Source: CBDCOD01 sp965219665
Lineage (GTDB): Bacteria; Pseudomonadota; Gammaproteobacteria; CAKMZV01
Assembly (NCBI GenBank): GCA_965219665.1
Contig: CBDCOD010000016.1
Span: 1-64,000, forward strand
Direction of reading: 5' to 3'
Length of the DNA stretch: 64,000 bases
The notes beneath the pieces were generated by a model. It was not told where the DNA came from and did not search any database. It worked only from the letters and a program-made list of their open reading frames with translations. Positions 19,846-28,143 of this stretch are shown one piece after another. The position numbers and the translations under genes were made by a program. Position 1 is the first letter of the stretch. Every line of letters starts with the position of its first letter.

Positions 19846-20055
19846 AATAGTCCTGTGTGATTATTGATATGAATGAATGGATTCGTTGTTCTATAAATAT
19901 ATATGTATTAAGAGGATTGTAACACAACCATACGATACTATTGGCTGCGAACAGTTAGGAAAACGTGTCGCAGCAAACATTGCAGCCATCCATTCAGGCT
20001 GCTTTTGAGCATGAATGGCAATTGTGTCACATAAAACGGCATTTCTGCCTTTCAT

Positions 20056-20214
20056 CTAAGATACCCTGCGGCGATAGCCACACAGTGCAGCTAAACTCAA
20101 TAGAGCAAGCAACCATAGCGTCCAGTCTATTGCGCCTGATTCAGACTGTAAGCTACAGCCACCACTGCTGGCAGCTTGTGCTACCGCAGCGGGAACTGTC
20201 ACAACTAACTCCGG
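20056..20214 (-). pseudogene. Orphan third copy of the sorting tail (3' fragment)
   Basis: Read on the - strand, 20214 to 20056 gives ELVVTVPAAVAQAASSGG, then CSLQSESGAIDWTLW, a hydrophobic helix and GYRRRVS before a stop. This parallels the end of the 2246-residue protein (ELVVTVTDAVAQPASSSSGG, then CSLQS, IDTTLW) but is clearly diverged. Homology stops abruptly at about 20212. No start codon or upstream domain remains, so this is the 3' scrap of a third family member. Its IDWT core fits the JDVT-type consensus better than the other two tails. Confidence 0.8.
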
Positions 20215-20350
20215 TTATTTTGATAGAGCATTTCAATAATTCTCCAATAAATACCATAGCCTTCATTACCAAGTTTGAAAACAGTTCCTCTATCTTTTCA
20301 TCAGAGGCTGCGTTGTAGTCGTGTGGAAAATAGAAAGTGTCTTTTTTCAT
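20213..20350 (-). pseudogene. DUF4373-like N-terminal remnant, frameshifted
   Basis: From the ATG at 20350 the frame reads MKKDTFYFPHDYNAASDEKIEEL, then loses similarity. One base over, the sequence continues FKLGNEGYGIYW, RIIEMLYQNN. Together these are the hallmark of DUF4373 (Lin1244/Lin1753-like N-terminal domain), found in phage- and element-encoded proteins. Losing one T in a T-run (about 20278-20282) explains the shift. The remnant ends at the junction with the orphan sorting tail near 20212, so two unrelated gene pieces were joined by deletion or insertion. Confidence 0.7.
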
Positions 20351-20388
20351 TGCATTCGGTTGTTTGAGAAGAGGTGTGCTGACGCACC

Positions 20389-20628
20389 TTAAATTAGAAA
20401 CGGTTTATTAACAACAAGAGCTCCACTTTCTTCTTGCATTTTTTTGGTGCTGTACTTAGGAATTAAGAGCACCAACATCTTCTGCACAAGGGCTTTAGAT
20501 TTTTGTTTTTCTGTTTGTTTTACCCCCTTACCTTTGTGTGGTTTGGTAGATTGTGTAACCGTAACCCTTACGGTACTTTTTGTTGATTTAATCTGAAGAA
20601 CTGTCCCATGAATGTTGTGGATTTGCAT
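20389..20628 (-). CDS. Small basic hypothetical protein
   Basis: This 79-residue frame is rich in Lys, Ser, Thr and Gln (for example STKPHKGKGVKQTEKQKSK) with a hydrophobic patch MLVLLIPK. I recognise no family. It lies just upstream of the DUF4373 remnant on the same strand and may belong to the same mobile element. There is only a weak ribosome-binding site (TTAGGT). The 240 bases upstream, to phoH, are AT-rich and show nothing else. Reality as a gene is uncertain. Confidence 0.35.
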   Translation of the reverse strand: MQIHNIHGTVLQIKSTKSTVRVTVTQSTKPHKGKGVKQTEKQKSKALVQKMLVLLIPKYSTKKMQEESGALVVNKPFLI

Positions 20629-20872
20629 ATTTTTTACCTAAGTAGAAAGAAGTGCAAAAAGCACTATTGTTGTGATACCTGTTATGATTTTCATATACTA
20701 CATATATGAAAGAGCGATGGTGCAAAATACACGTTTGTGCAAAAAATCCCACCAAAGGGTCATTTGATTTGAAAAAGACTTGTTATTTCAAATACTTAAA
20801 AATATTTATTTTTTTAAGATTGGTACCTTTAGGGCCTATTTATTGATAGTGTATGATTTGAAATGGCATGTA

Positions 20873-21874
20873 TTACACTTTGTTTTCATAAGCGTCAAAG
20901 GCTTTAACAATACGTTTAACTAAGGCATGACGCACTACATCTTGTGAAGACAGCCATGTAAAGCCAACACCTTTTATATCACCTAATACACGATGCGCAT
21001 GCTTTAATCCTGCCTCACAATTCTTAGGCAAGTCTATTTGAGAAATATCACCAACTACCACAGCACGTGAACCAAATCCCATTCGGGTTAAAAACATTTT
21101 CATTTGGTCAGTAGTTGTGTTTTGCGCTTCATCTAAAATCATAAAACTGTTGTTCAATGTCCTACCACGCATAAAAGCTAAAGGAGCAATTTCTATTGTT
21201 TGCTGATCTAATAGCTTATCCACTTGTTCAACACTAAGCAGCGTGTGAAGCGCGTCATATAGCGGGCGCAGATAGGGATCTACTTTCTGTGATAAATCAC
21301 CAGGTAAAAAACCCAATTTTTCACCAGCCTCTACAGCTGGTCTTGTCAATACAATACGCCTTACAAGTCCTTTTTTTAGGCAGTACAGTGCTTGTGCTAC
21401 CGCCAAAAATGTCTTGCCAGTCCCTGCAGGCCCTATGCCAAAATTCAACTCATAGTGCTGCAAATGTTGTATATAAGTTTTTTGATTAGGCGTACGCGCC
21501 TTAATAGAATGCCTATCTAAAGCAATCACCCCTTCTGCTTTATCTGTTGATGCTTTACTTTCTGAAGGTGATATATCAGATGTTCCATCACCACTTGCTG
21601 TCTCAAATCCCATCAAAATAGTGTGTACTGACTCAGGGCTAAGCTCCCCTTGTGCTGCTTCTGCATATAGCATTTCTAATGCACGGCTCGCTATTTCAGC
21701 ATTGCTTTGTTCCCCTAATACATCTAAATCAAAGCCGCGCCCTGTGATGGTTATATTAAAACACCCTTCGAGCATATGTACATGCTCGTTCTGGTAACCG
21801 TATAGTTTAGCTAACGCTTGATTGTCTTGTGGACGCAAATTCACAGTTTTGGACATGCGGCGCGTGCTACCCAT
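20873..21874 (-). CDS. ybeZ: PhoH-like ATPase (YbeZ)
   Basis: A 333-residue cytoplasmic NTPase. Walker A is GPAGTGKT within NFGIGPAGTGKTFLAVAQAL, Walker B is FMILDEAQNTT, and sensor segments GDISQIDLP follow. The N-terminal part is KH-like, as usual for YbeZ, which works with the endoribonuclease YbeY in rRNA maturation and ribosome quality control. In many gammaproteobacteria ybeY lies immediately downstream; here the accessory locus follows instead, so ybeY must be elsewhere or lost. The start ATG at 21874 could be replaced by an ATG six codons later (MSKTVNLRP). A hairpin terminator separates it from the oxidase operon. Confidence 0.92.
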   Translation of the reverse strand: MGSTRRMSKTVNLRPQDNQALAKLYGYQNEHVHMLEGCFNITITGRGFDLDVLGEQSNAEIASRALEMLYAEAAQGELSPESVHTILMGFETASGDGTSDISPSESKASTDKAEGVIALDRHSIKARTPNQKTYIQHLQHYELNFGIGPAGTGKTFLAVAQALYCLKKGLVRRIVLTRPAVEAGEKLGFLPGDLSQKVDPYLRPLYDALHTLLSVEQVDKLLDQQTIEIAPLAFMRGRTLNNSFMILDEAQNTTTDQMKMFLTRMGFGSRAVVVGDISQIDLPKNCEAGLKHAHRVLGDIKGVGFTWLSSQDVVRHALVKRIVKAFDAYENKV

Positions 21875-21914
21875 TCAAAAAAGCACTAATAATGTGCAAT
21901 TAGAATGACAAAGA

Positions 21915-21939
21915 CCGTAAGAGAGCAAGTCTCTTACGG
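21915..21939. terminator. Hairpin terminator after the cytochrome oxidase operon
   Basis: CCGTAAGAGA (21915-21924) pairs perfectly with TCTCTTACGG (21930-21939) around a five-base loop. It lies 31 bases past the end of the subunit III gene on the - strand. The following tract (TCTTTGTCATT) is only moderately T-rich. Confidence 0.7.
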
Positions 21940-21969
21940 CTTTACCAAATTTAGAAAAATGTTGGTTGC

Positions 21970-22845
21970 TTATAACCAATATACAAAGATAAATAGACCT
22001 AACCAAACTACATCAACAAAGTGCCAATACCACGCAACAGCTTCAAATGCAAAGTGGTTTTCTTTAGAGAAATGCCCTCTCATGCAGCGCACCGTAATCA
22101 CAATAAGCATGATGCTCCCCACGGTTACGTGAAAGCCATGAAAGCCCGTCAACATAAAGAAGGTACTACCGTATATACCAGAATCTAATTTCAAATTATA
22201 AGCCTCATATGCATGAACATACTCATAGGCTTGGAAACCCAAAAAGGTAAGTCCTAATGCGACTGTTGCAAGCATGCCCCAAACTAATTGAGTGCGATCA
22301 TTGGCTTTCAGAGCATGGTGTGCCCAAGTAATGGTAACACCTGATGTTAGCAGTAGAATAGTGTTCAGCAAAGGGATTTCAAAAGGCGGGATAATGCCAC
22401 TGGGTACTGAAAAATTTTCTGTACTTGGCATTTGCAGTAGGGGCCATGTTGCCTTAAATTCAGGCCATAAAAAAGTCTGTGTAAGTGCGCCAGAACCCTC
22501 TCCGCCCAACCATGGAATAGAGAATACACGAGCATAGTACAACGCACCAAAGAATGCAGAAAAAAACATTACTTCAGAGAAAATAAACCAGCCCATAGCC
22601 CAACGGAATGTTTTATCAACTTGCGCACTGTACAGTCCTTTCTGGCTCTCACCAACAACTTCAGAAAACCAGCCAAACATCATAATAACAAGGATGGCAA
22701 AACCGATGGCCATCGCAGCAGCTCCAGTAGTACTACCATGTAGGTAATTTGCAAGGCCTGTCAGCATAACAAATAAGCCTATTGATCCAGTAATAGGCCA
22801 ATAAGTGCCGTGAGGTATGTAGTAAGCATTAGGTGAATGCGCCAT
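21970..22845 (-). CDS. coxC: Cytochrome c oxidase subunit III
   Basis: This 291-residue polytopic protein has the subunit III signatures: HSPNAYYIPHGTYWPI at the start, WFIFSEVMFFSAFF, ITWAHHALK, and a C-terminal GFHGFHVTVGSI followed by AWYWHFVDVVWLGLFI. It packs against subunit I and stabilises turnover and proton uptake in the aa3/caa3-type oxidase of the inner membrane. It is the last gene of the ctaC-ctaD-(small ORF)-ctaG-coxC operon, 24 bases after ctaG, and is followed by a hairpin terminator. Confidence 0.96.
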   Translation of the reverse strand: MAHSPNAYYIPHGTYWPITGSIGLFVMLTGLANYLHGSTTGAAAMAIGFAILVIMMFGWFSEVVGESQKGLYSAQVDKTFRWAMGWFIFSEVMFFSAFFGALYYARVFSIPWLGGEGSGALTQTFLWPEFKATWPLLQMPSTENFSVPSGIIPPFEIPLLNTILLLTSGVTITWAHHALKANDRTQLVWGMLATVALGLTFLGFQAYEYVHAYEAYNLKLDSGIYGSTFFMLTGFHGFHVTVGSIMLIVITVRCMRGHFSKENHFAFEAVAWYWHFVDVVWLGLFIFVYWL

Positions 22846-22869
22846 TTTTATTTAACTCCTCTAATTCAA

Positions 22870-23466
22870 TTAACTATCAATTTCTCTAACACCCAATGGT
22901 GAATGCGTTTTAATTATACTCTTCTTGACCAGTGGGTCTACTTCTTCATCTAAGCGAAAGAACGTATAAGACAAGGTCATCTCCTCCACTTCTTCATCTA
23001 ATTCGGGGTTTATAACAAGTTGTACTGGCATCTCTACCGTATCATGTGGAGCAAACAGTTGCTTAGTAAAACAAAAGCATTCTATCTTTTGCAAATAAGA
23101 GGCCGCCTTCTCTGGAGCAACACTTGGTATAGCCTGACCAAGAATCGGCTTATTTGATCGGTTTTCTACTATAAAAGACACTGTTTTTATTTCACCAGGA
23201 TGTATATCAACATAACCCTCTTTAGGGTAAAAACGCACGGGCATACCCGACGCTACTGTGCTCAAAAAAGTAACTCGAATGCTGCGCTCTCTATCAACAA
23301 CCTGTGAGACTTTATCCACCGGATTTTGTAATGAAGAAGAACGCCCATTCAGCCCTGTTACATCACATAAAACGTTGTATAAAGGAATCATTGCAAAGGC
23401 AAACAGGAACATAGCCACTGGAATAGCGACTATTTTGAGATAAAATTTCTTGCTAATTTGCGCCAT
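22870..23466 (-). CDS. ctaG: Cytochrome c oxidase assembly protein CtaG (Cox11 type)
   Basis: Cox11/CtaG delivers copper to the CuB centre of subunit I. The 198-residue protein has one N-terminal membrane anchor (VAIPVAMFLFAFAMIPLYNVLCD) and a periplasmic domain. The copper-binding pair appears as CFCF in KIECFCFTKQ, and MPVQLVINPEL is the usual family end of the beta-sandwich. Gene order between subunit I and subunit III is standard for proteobacteria. Confidence 0.95.
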   Translation of the reverse strand: MAQISKKFYLKIVAIPVAMFLFAFAMIPLYNVLCDVTGLNGRSSSLQNPVDKVSQVVDRERSIRVTFLSTVASGMPVRFYPKEGYVDIHPGEIKTVSFIVENRSNKPILGQAIPSVAPEKAASYLQKIECFCFTKQLFAPHDTVEMPVQLVINPELDEEVEEMTLSYTFFRLDEEVDPLVKKSIIKTHSPLGVREIDS

Positions 23467-23487
23467 TTTGCCTAATACTTAACCGCT

Positions 23488-23592
23488 CTATTGCACGCCA
23501 CTCAATATGGTAAAACTAAATACACTAATGCTAATGAGAAACAATAAGGCAAATGTAATCCATACACCGTATTTACTTTTCTTTTTAGCCAT
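23488..23592 (-). CDS. Small single-pass membrane protein between ctaD and ctaG
   Basis: A 34-residue frame begins MAKKKSKYGVW and continues with a hydrophobic helix (ITFALLFLISISVFSF) and ends TILSGVQ. Its ATG overlaps the end of ctaD by eight bases (23585-23592) and it stops 21 bases before ctaG, so it is placed for translational coupling. A positively charged N-terminus predicts N-in orientation. Short unnamed membrane ORFs at this place are common in proteobacterial oxidase operons; I infer an oxidase assembly or stability role but recognise no named family. Confidence 0.65.
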   Translation of the reverse strand: MAKKKSKYGVWITFALLFLISISVFSFTILSGVQ

Positions 23593-25198
23593 GCTGGGAT
23601 GATGCTTTAATCAACTCAGCACTCGGTGGGGTTTCATAAGTGTGATATGGTGCCGGAGTTGCTACTTGCCATTCCAATGTTTTTGCACTCTCACCCCATA
23701 CTTGGTTACTAGTTACTTTTTCACCACTAACAATGCCCTGAATAATGATATAGGCATATAGAATGAATGAAGCACCAAAGGCAAATGCGCCAAGGGAGGA
23801 TAACATATTCATATCTGTAAATTGAATAGAGTAGTCTGCATAACGACGTGGCATTCCTGCCAAACCTAAGAAATGCTGAGGGAAAAATAACACATTAACA
23901 GATATAGTTGCCCACCAGAAATGGAATTTAGCTAATTTTTCGTTATACATGCGACCAGTCCATTTAGGGAACCAGTAATACACACCCGCAATAATTGCCC
24001 AAACAGCACCCGTTACCAGCACATAATGGAAATGCGCGACAACGAAGTATGAATCATGATATTGAATATCTGCAGGAACAACCCCAAGCATTAAGCCAGA
24101 AAGGCCGCCAATGGTAAACATTATTACAAAAGAAATCGCCCATAACATGGGAGCCTCAAAAGTCATAGCTCCACGCCACATAGTAGCGACCCAATTGAAC
24201 ACTTTAACACCTGTTGGAACCGCAATAAGAATGGTAGCATACATAAAATACAACTGCCCTTCTATCGGCATACCGACTAAAAACATATGGTGTGCCCATA
24301 CAACAAACGATAGGAACGCTATAGATGCCGTTGCATAAACCATAGAACTATAACCAAACAAGGGCTTGCGTGCAAAAGTAGGAATAATCTGAGAGACCAC
24401 TCCGAACGCTGGCAAAATCATAACGTATACTTCAGGGTGCCCAAAAAACCAAAAAATATGCTGGAACATTACGGGATCACCACCGCCTGCCGCATCAAAG
24501 AAACTGGTTCCAAAATGACGGTCAGTCAACATCATAGTGACTGCACCAGCCAAGACAGGCATAACAGCAATTAAAAGGAAGGCTGTAATCAACCAAGTCC
24601 ATACGAACAAAGGCATATCCATTAAACGCATATGCGGTGCGCGCAGGTTAAAAATAGTTGCCACAATATTGATAGAACCCATGATAGAGGAGAAACCCAT
24701 CAAATGGATAGCAAAAATCAAAAAGTCAACACTTTTAGGCGCATAAGTCGTCGCCAAAGGGGCATAGAGTGTCCAACCAGATGCAGGAGCACCGCCATCC
24801 ATAAAGAATGTCGAAATCAAGATGACGCCTGCAAAAGGCATAATCCAAAAACTCCAGTTATTCAAGCGAGGAAGTGCCATATCTGGAGCCCCTATCATCA
24901 TTGGTATTTGCCAGTTTGCTAGACCAACAAAAGCAGGCATAACTGCACCAAAAATCATGATAAGCGCGTGCATTGTAGTCAAAGAGTTAAAAAACTGCGG
25001 GTCAACCACTTGCAAACCTGGTGCCCATAACTCAGCACGAATCACCATAGCCATGGCACCGCCAATCAGCAGCATTATGAAAGAAAACCACATATATAAA
25101 GTACCAATATCTTTATGATTAGTAGTTCTCACCCAGCGCATTAGTCCTCTCTCAGGACCATGATGCTCATGATGGTCAGGATGTGATAAAGTTGCCAT
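23585..25198 (-). CDS. ctaD: Cytochrome c oxidase subunit I
   Basis: The catalytic subunit binds haem a, haem a3 and CuB and reduces oxygen to water while pumping protons. The signature WFFGHPEVYVMILP (CuB His and cross-linked Tyr) and the WAHHMFLVGM His pair are present, as is PTGVKVFNW with the K-pathway Lys, typical of A-type enzymes. I choose the ATG at 25198 (MATLSHPDHHEHHGPERG, 537 residues) because AGGAGA lies nine bases upstream; the frame is open ten codons further to 25228. It forms an operon with subunit II upstream. Confidence 0.97.
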   Translation of the reverse strand: MATLSHPDHHEHHGPERGLMRWVRTTNHKDIGTLYMWFSFIMLLIGGAMAMVIRAELWAPGLQVVDPQFFNSLTTMHALIMIFGAVMPAFVGLANWQIPMMIGAPDMALPRLNNWSFWIMPFAGVILISTFFMDGGAPASGWTLYAPLATTYAPKSVDFLIFAIHLMGFSSIMGSINIVATIFNLRAPHMRLMDMPLFVWTWLITAFLLIAVMPVLAGAVTMMLTDRHFGTSFFDAAGGGDPVMFQHIFWFFGHPEVYVMILPAFGVVSQIIPTFARKPLFGYSSMVYATASIAFLSFVVWAHHMFLVGMPIEGQLYFMYATILIAVPTGVKVFNWVATMWRGAMTFEAPMLWAISFVIMFTIGGLSGLMLGVVPADIQYHDSYFVVAHFHYVLVTGAVWAIIAGVYYWFPKWTGRMYNEKLAKFHFWWATISVNVLFFPQHFLGLAGMPRRYADYSIQFTDMNMLSSLGAFAFGASFILYAYIIIQGIVSGEKVTSNQVWGESAKTLEWQVATPAPYHTYETPPSAELIKASSQHG

Positions 25199-25303
25199 AT
25201 CGCTCTTTCTCCTAGTGCTTAACGCCAAATGTTAAATATATAAAATGCTTAATCTAAATCTGTATTAATTTGAGTTGCCAAATCAAATCTACTGAAGTTT
25301 CAA

Positions 25304-26455
25304 CTATCGTTTTGCCTTCACTTCACTTGGTTGTATGAAGTCGGTGGCACTATTGCCTAACTGTGTGCGTGTGAATGCCACGACACCTGCCAACTCAACA
25401 TCACTGAGTTGATCTCTGAATGCTTGCATAGCCGTGCCTGCTTTACCATTCATAATAATATCCAGATGCTCATCTAAGCCCGCAGCAATCACTGAACTTC
25501 CCGTCAACGCAGGGAAAACACCTGGAATGCCCGCACCGGTTGCGCCATGACAAGCAGCACAACTTCGAGCATAGACTTTCTGTCCCTCTGCAACGAGTTC
25601 ATCTTTTGTGAACACCCTATTAGCACTTGCCGCAACGGCTTGATTAGAAGCCTTTTTCTGAGCAACCCACGCCTCATACTCTGCTTCTGGAAGAGCACGC
25701 ACTACGATAGGCATATAAGCATGATCCTTGCCACATAGTTCTGCGCAATTCCCACGGTAAACACCAGGTTGATCAATCTTTGCCCACGTGTCATTGATAA
25801 ACCCTGGAATAGCATCCTGTTTAACACCTAAGTCAGGCACCCACCAAGCGTGGATAACGTCATTAGCTGTTATAAGAAAGCGAATTTTTTTTCCAACAGG
25901 AACGACAAGTTCATTGTCAACGTCCACTAGATAGTTTTCGTAGTCTGGTGTTATTCCTTCCTCAATAGAAGCTTTTAACTGCTTACGAGAAATATCATCT
26001 AAGTTAGAGAAGAAACCAATTCCTTCTGCAGAACCATCCACATAATCATACTTCCACTTCCACTGATAACCCGTTACTTTAATCGTCATATCAGATTTAC
26101 TACTATCTTCCAAGTCAATCAAAACTGAGGTGGCAGGAAAGGCAACAGCCACTAAGATACCTAAAGGGATTAATGTCCACAACAATTCCACTGTGGTGCT
26201 TTCATGAAATTGTGCAGGCTTAACCCCTTTAGATTTGCGGTGATTGATAATAGAGTATGCCATCACACCAAAAACACCGACACCTATTGCCACACAAATC
26301 CAGAAAATAATCATATGCAAGTCATAAATTTCACGACTGACACTGGTTACTCCTACTGGCAAGTTGTATCCATTAGAAGTATTAATGTTCGCCCACGCAA
26401 CTACACTAAATAGCGTAAGGAATAATACTGTTAGGCTCTGAAGGCTCTTCCGCAT
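25304..26455 (-). CDS. ctaC: Cytochrome c oxidase subunit II with fused cytochrome c domain
   Basis: The 383-residue precursor has a signal peptide (LTVLFLTLFSVVAWA), two membrane helices, a cupredoxin domain with the CuA ligands in GNCAELCGKDHAYM, and a C-terminal cytochrome c domain with the haem motif CAACH and a distal Met region. Fusion of subunit II to cytochrome c marks a caa3-type oxidase, which can take electrons directly into the complex. It is the first gene of the operon; the start at 26455 is preceded by GAGGAGA. An Asp/Glu-rich segment near DDISRKQLKASIEEG is an insertion typical of some gammaproteobacteria. Confidence 0.96.
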   Translation of the reverse strand: MRKSLQSLTVLFLTLFSVVAWANINTSNGYNLPVGVTSVSREIYDLHMIIFWICVAIGVGVFGVMAYSIINHRKSKGVKPAQFHESTTVELLWTLIPLGILVAVAFPATSVLIDLEDSSKSDMTIKVTGYQWKWKYDYVDGSAEGIGFFSNLDDISRKQLKASIEEGITPDYENYLVDVDNELVVPVGKKIRFLITANDVIHAWWVPDLGVKQDAIPGFINDTWAKIDQPGVYRGNCAELCGKDHAYMPIVVRALPEAEYEAWVAQKKASNQAVAASANRVFTKDELVAEGQKVYARSCAACHGATGAGIPGVFPALTGSSVIAAGLDEHLDIIMNGKAGTAMQAFRDQLSDVELAGVVAFTRTQLGNSATDFIQPSEVKAKR

Positions 26456-26847
26456 TGTATATCTCCTCTATTACAATCTTAAATAAGGATTGAGACTTTG
26501 GGGTAAAGCACAGGATGACAACCTACATTCTTGGGGAATATGCCCTTAAATGACGCTCTGCCCATTTCGGAGGCGCATTATAACCATACCCACTGCAAGA
26601 TACTTACAAAAAACGACCAATATCTAATTTCTTTACATGTACATCGACACTATATATATATTATTAATTTAACTGCTGTAGTCAAAAGTTGATTAGAGTC
26701 ATTAGTAATTGCTGTAAAATTAAGAGTAACATGTACTAATAGATGCATATCGTAATAGTATATACTCACGTATAACAAGCAACATAAACTCAAGAAAAAG
26801 CAATACCCATATACAAACACTCAACCTTCATTAATACATTTTAAAAT
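26456..26847. promoter_or_regulatory. Divergent intergenic region between ctaC and clpX
   Basis: The 392-bp AT-rich region must hold both promoters. On the - strand TATAAT (complement of 26577-26582) followed by GCGCC is a good -10 for ctaC; no convincing -35 is placed 16-18 bases upstream. On the + strand nothing close to a full sigma-70 promoter stands out, and clpX has no clear Shine-Dalgarno. I see no RNA gene. Confidence 0.45.
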
Positions 26848-28092
26848 ATGGCAAACTCTCCCACTTCCATGCGATGCTCTTTTTGCGGAAAGACGCAAAA
26901 AGAAGTTACTAAGTTGATTGCAGGACCTTCGGCATTCATATGTAATGAATGTGTTGACTTTTGCACTGACATCATCAATGAGGAAAAATATCAAGAAGAT
27001 ATTGACTATTCTGAACTACCTACTCCCAGCGAGATAAATACTGTCCTCAACGAGTACGTCATTGGACAAGACCATGCTAAAAAAGTGCTATCAGTTGCAG
27101 TATATAACCACTACCAAAGACTTTTTCATAGCAATAGTCATATAGATGATACAGAGATCTCCAAAAGCAACATACTACTCATCGGTCCGACAGGATCAGG
27201 GAAAACACTGATTGCACAAACATTAGCACGTTTGCTCAACGTTCCTTTTGCTATTGCTGATGCGACAACACTCACTGAGGCGGGCTATGTTGGTGATGAC
27301 GTAGAGAGCATCCTGCTACGCCTGCTGCAAAACAATAACTTTGATGCTGCCAACGCTGAACGCGGAATTATATTTATAGATGAAATAGATAAAATAGGTC
27401 GCAAGTCAGAAAACCCCTCAGTAACACGTGATGTATCAGGTGAAGGCGTTCAACAAGCTCTGCTCAAGTTAATAGAGGGCACTACAGCAAATGTCCCCCC
27501 CAAAGGAGGACGTAAGCATCCTCAACAAGAAACCATTCAAGTTAACACTAAAAATATTTTATTTATCTGTGGCGGCGCATTTGAAGGATTAGATAAACTG
27601 GTTGCTAAGCGCATGGAAGTTAATAGCCATATCGGATTTACTGCTACCATTCACTCAGAAAATGACACATATTCCTTTCAATCCTCCCATATTGAAGAAG
27701 AGGACTTAGTGCGATTTGGGCTTATTCCCGAACTGATTGGCAGACTGCCTATACGCTCATTATTGGAACCCTTAGATGAAAAAGCGCTCATACAAATCTT
27801 GACACAGCCTAAAAATGCATTCATCAAGCAATACAAAAAATTATTTTCTTTTGAAAATGTTGAGTTGGAGTTTACAACAAGCGCTCTACAGAACATAGCA
27901 CTACAAGCTATTGAACGCAAGACAGGTGCTCGTGGCTTAAAAACAGTACTTGAAAATATCCTATTAGACACCATGTTTGACTTACCCAGTTTTAAGAATG
28001 TTGCAAAAGTGCAAGTTGATCTTGCTGCAGCTAAAGGCGAGTGTCAACCTAAACGTATTAAACGTAGCCGGCAGTCACATAAGGCATCTTAA
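26848..28092 (+). CDS. clpX: ATP-dependent unfoldase ClpX
   Basis: ClpX unfolds tagged substrates and feeds them to ClpP. The N-terminal zinc finger (CSFCGK ... CNECVDFC), Walker A GPTGSGKT, Walker B FIDEIDKI and the pore and sensor segments are present in a 414-residue chain of usual length. The IGF loop that docks on ClpP is visible as HIGFTA. The usual partner clpP does not lie upstream, where the oxidase operon is divergent; lon follows 51 bases downstream, as in most gammaproteobacteria. Confidence 0.97.
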   Translation: MANSPTSMRCSFCGKTQKEVTKLIAGPSAFICNECVDFCTDIINEEKYQEDIDYSELPTPSEINTVLNEYVIGQDHAKKVLSVAVYNHYQRLFHSNSHIDDTEISKSNILLIGPTGSGKTLIAQTLARLLNVPFAIADATTLTEAGYVGDDVESILLRLLQNNNFDAANAERGIIFIDEIDKIGRKSENPSVTRDVSGEGVQQALLKLIEGTTANVPPKGGRKHPQQETIQVNTKNILFICGGAFEGLDKLVAKRMEVNSHIGFTATIHSENDTYSFQSSHIEEEDLVRFGLIPELIGRLPIRSLLEPLDEKALIQILTQPKNAFIKQYKKLFSFENVELEFTTSALQNIALQAIERKTGARGLKTVLENILLDTMFDLPSFKNVAKVQVDLAAAKGECQPKRIKRSRQSHKAS

Positions 28093-28143
28093 TTAAAACG
28101 CCCACAGCAACAAACATCAATTACGTGCTTCATACATAAATTC

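Noticed and set aside
19965..20318. 117-codon + strand frame next to the giant gene
   Set aside because: It is antisense to the sorting-tail and DUF4373 remnants, and its peptide has no recognisable domain.
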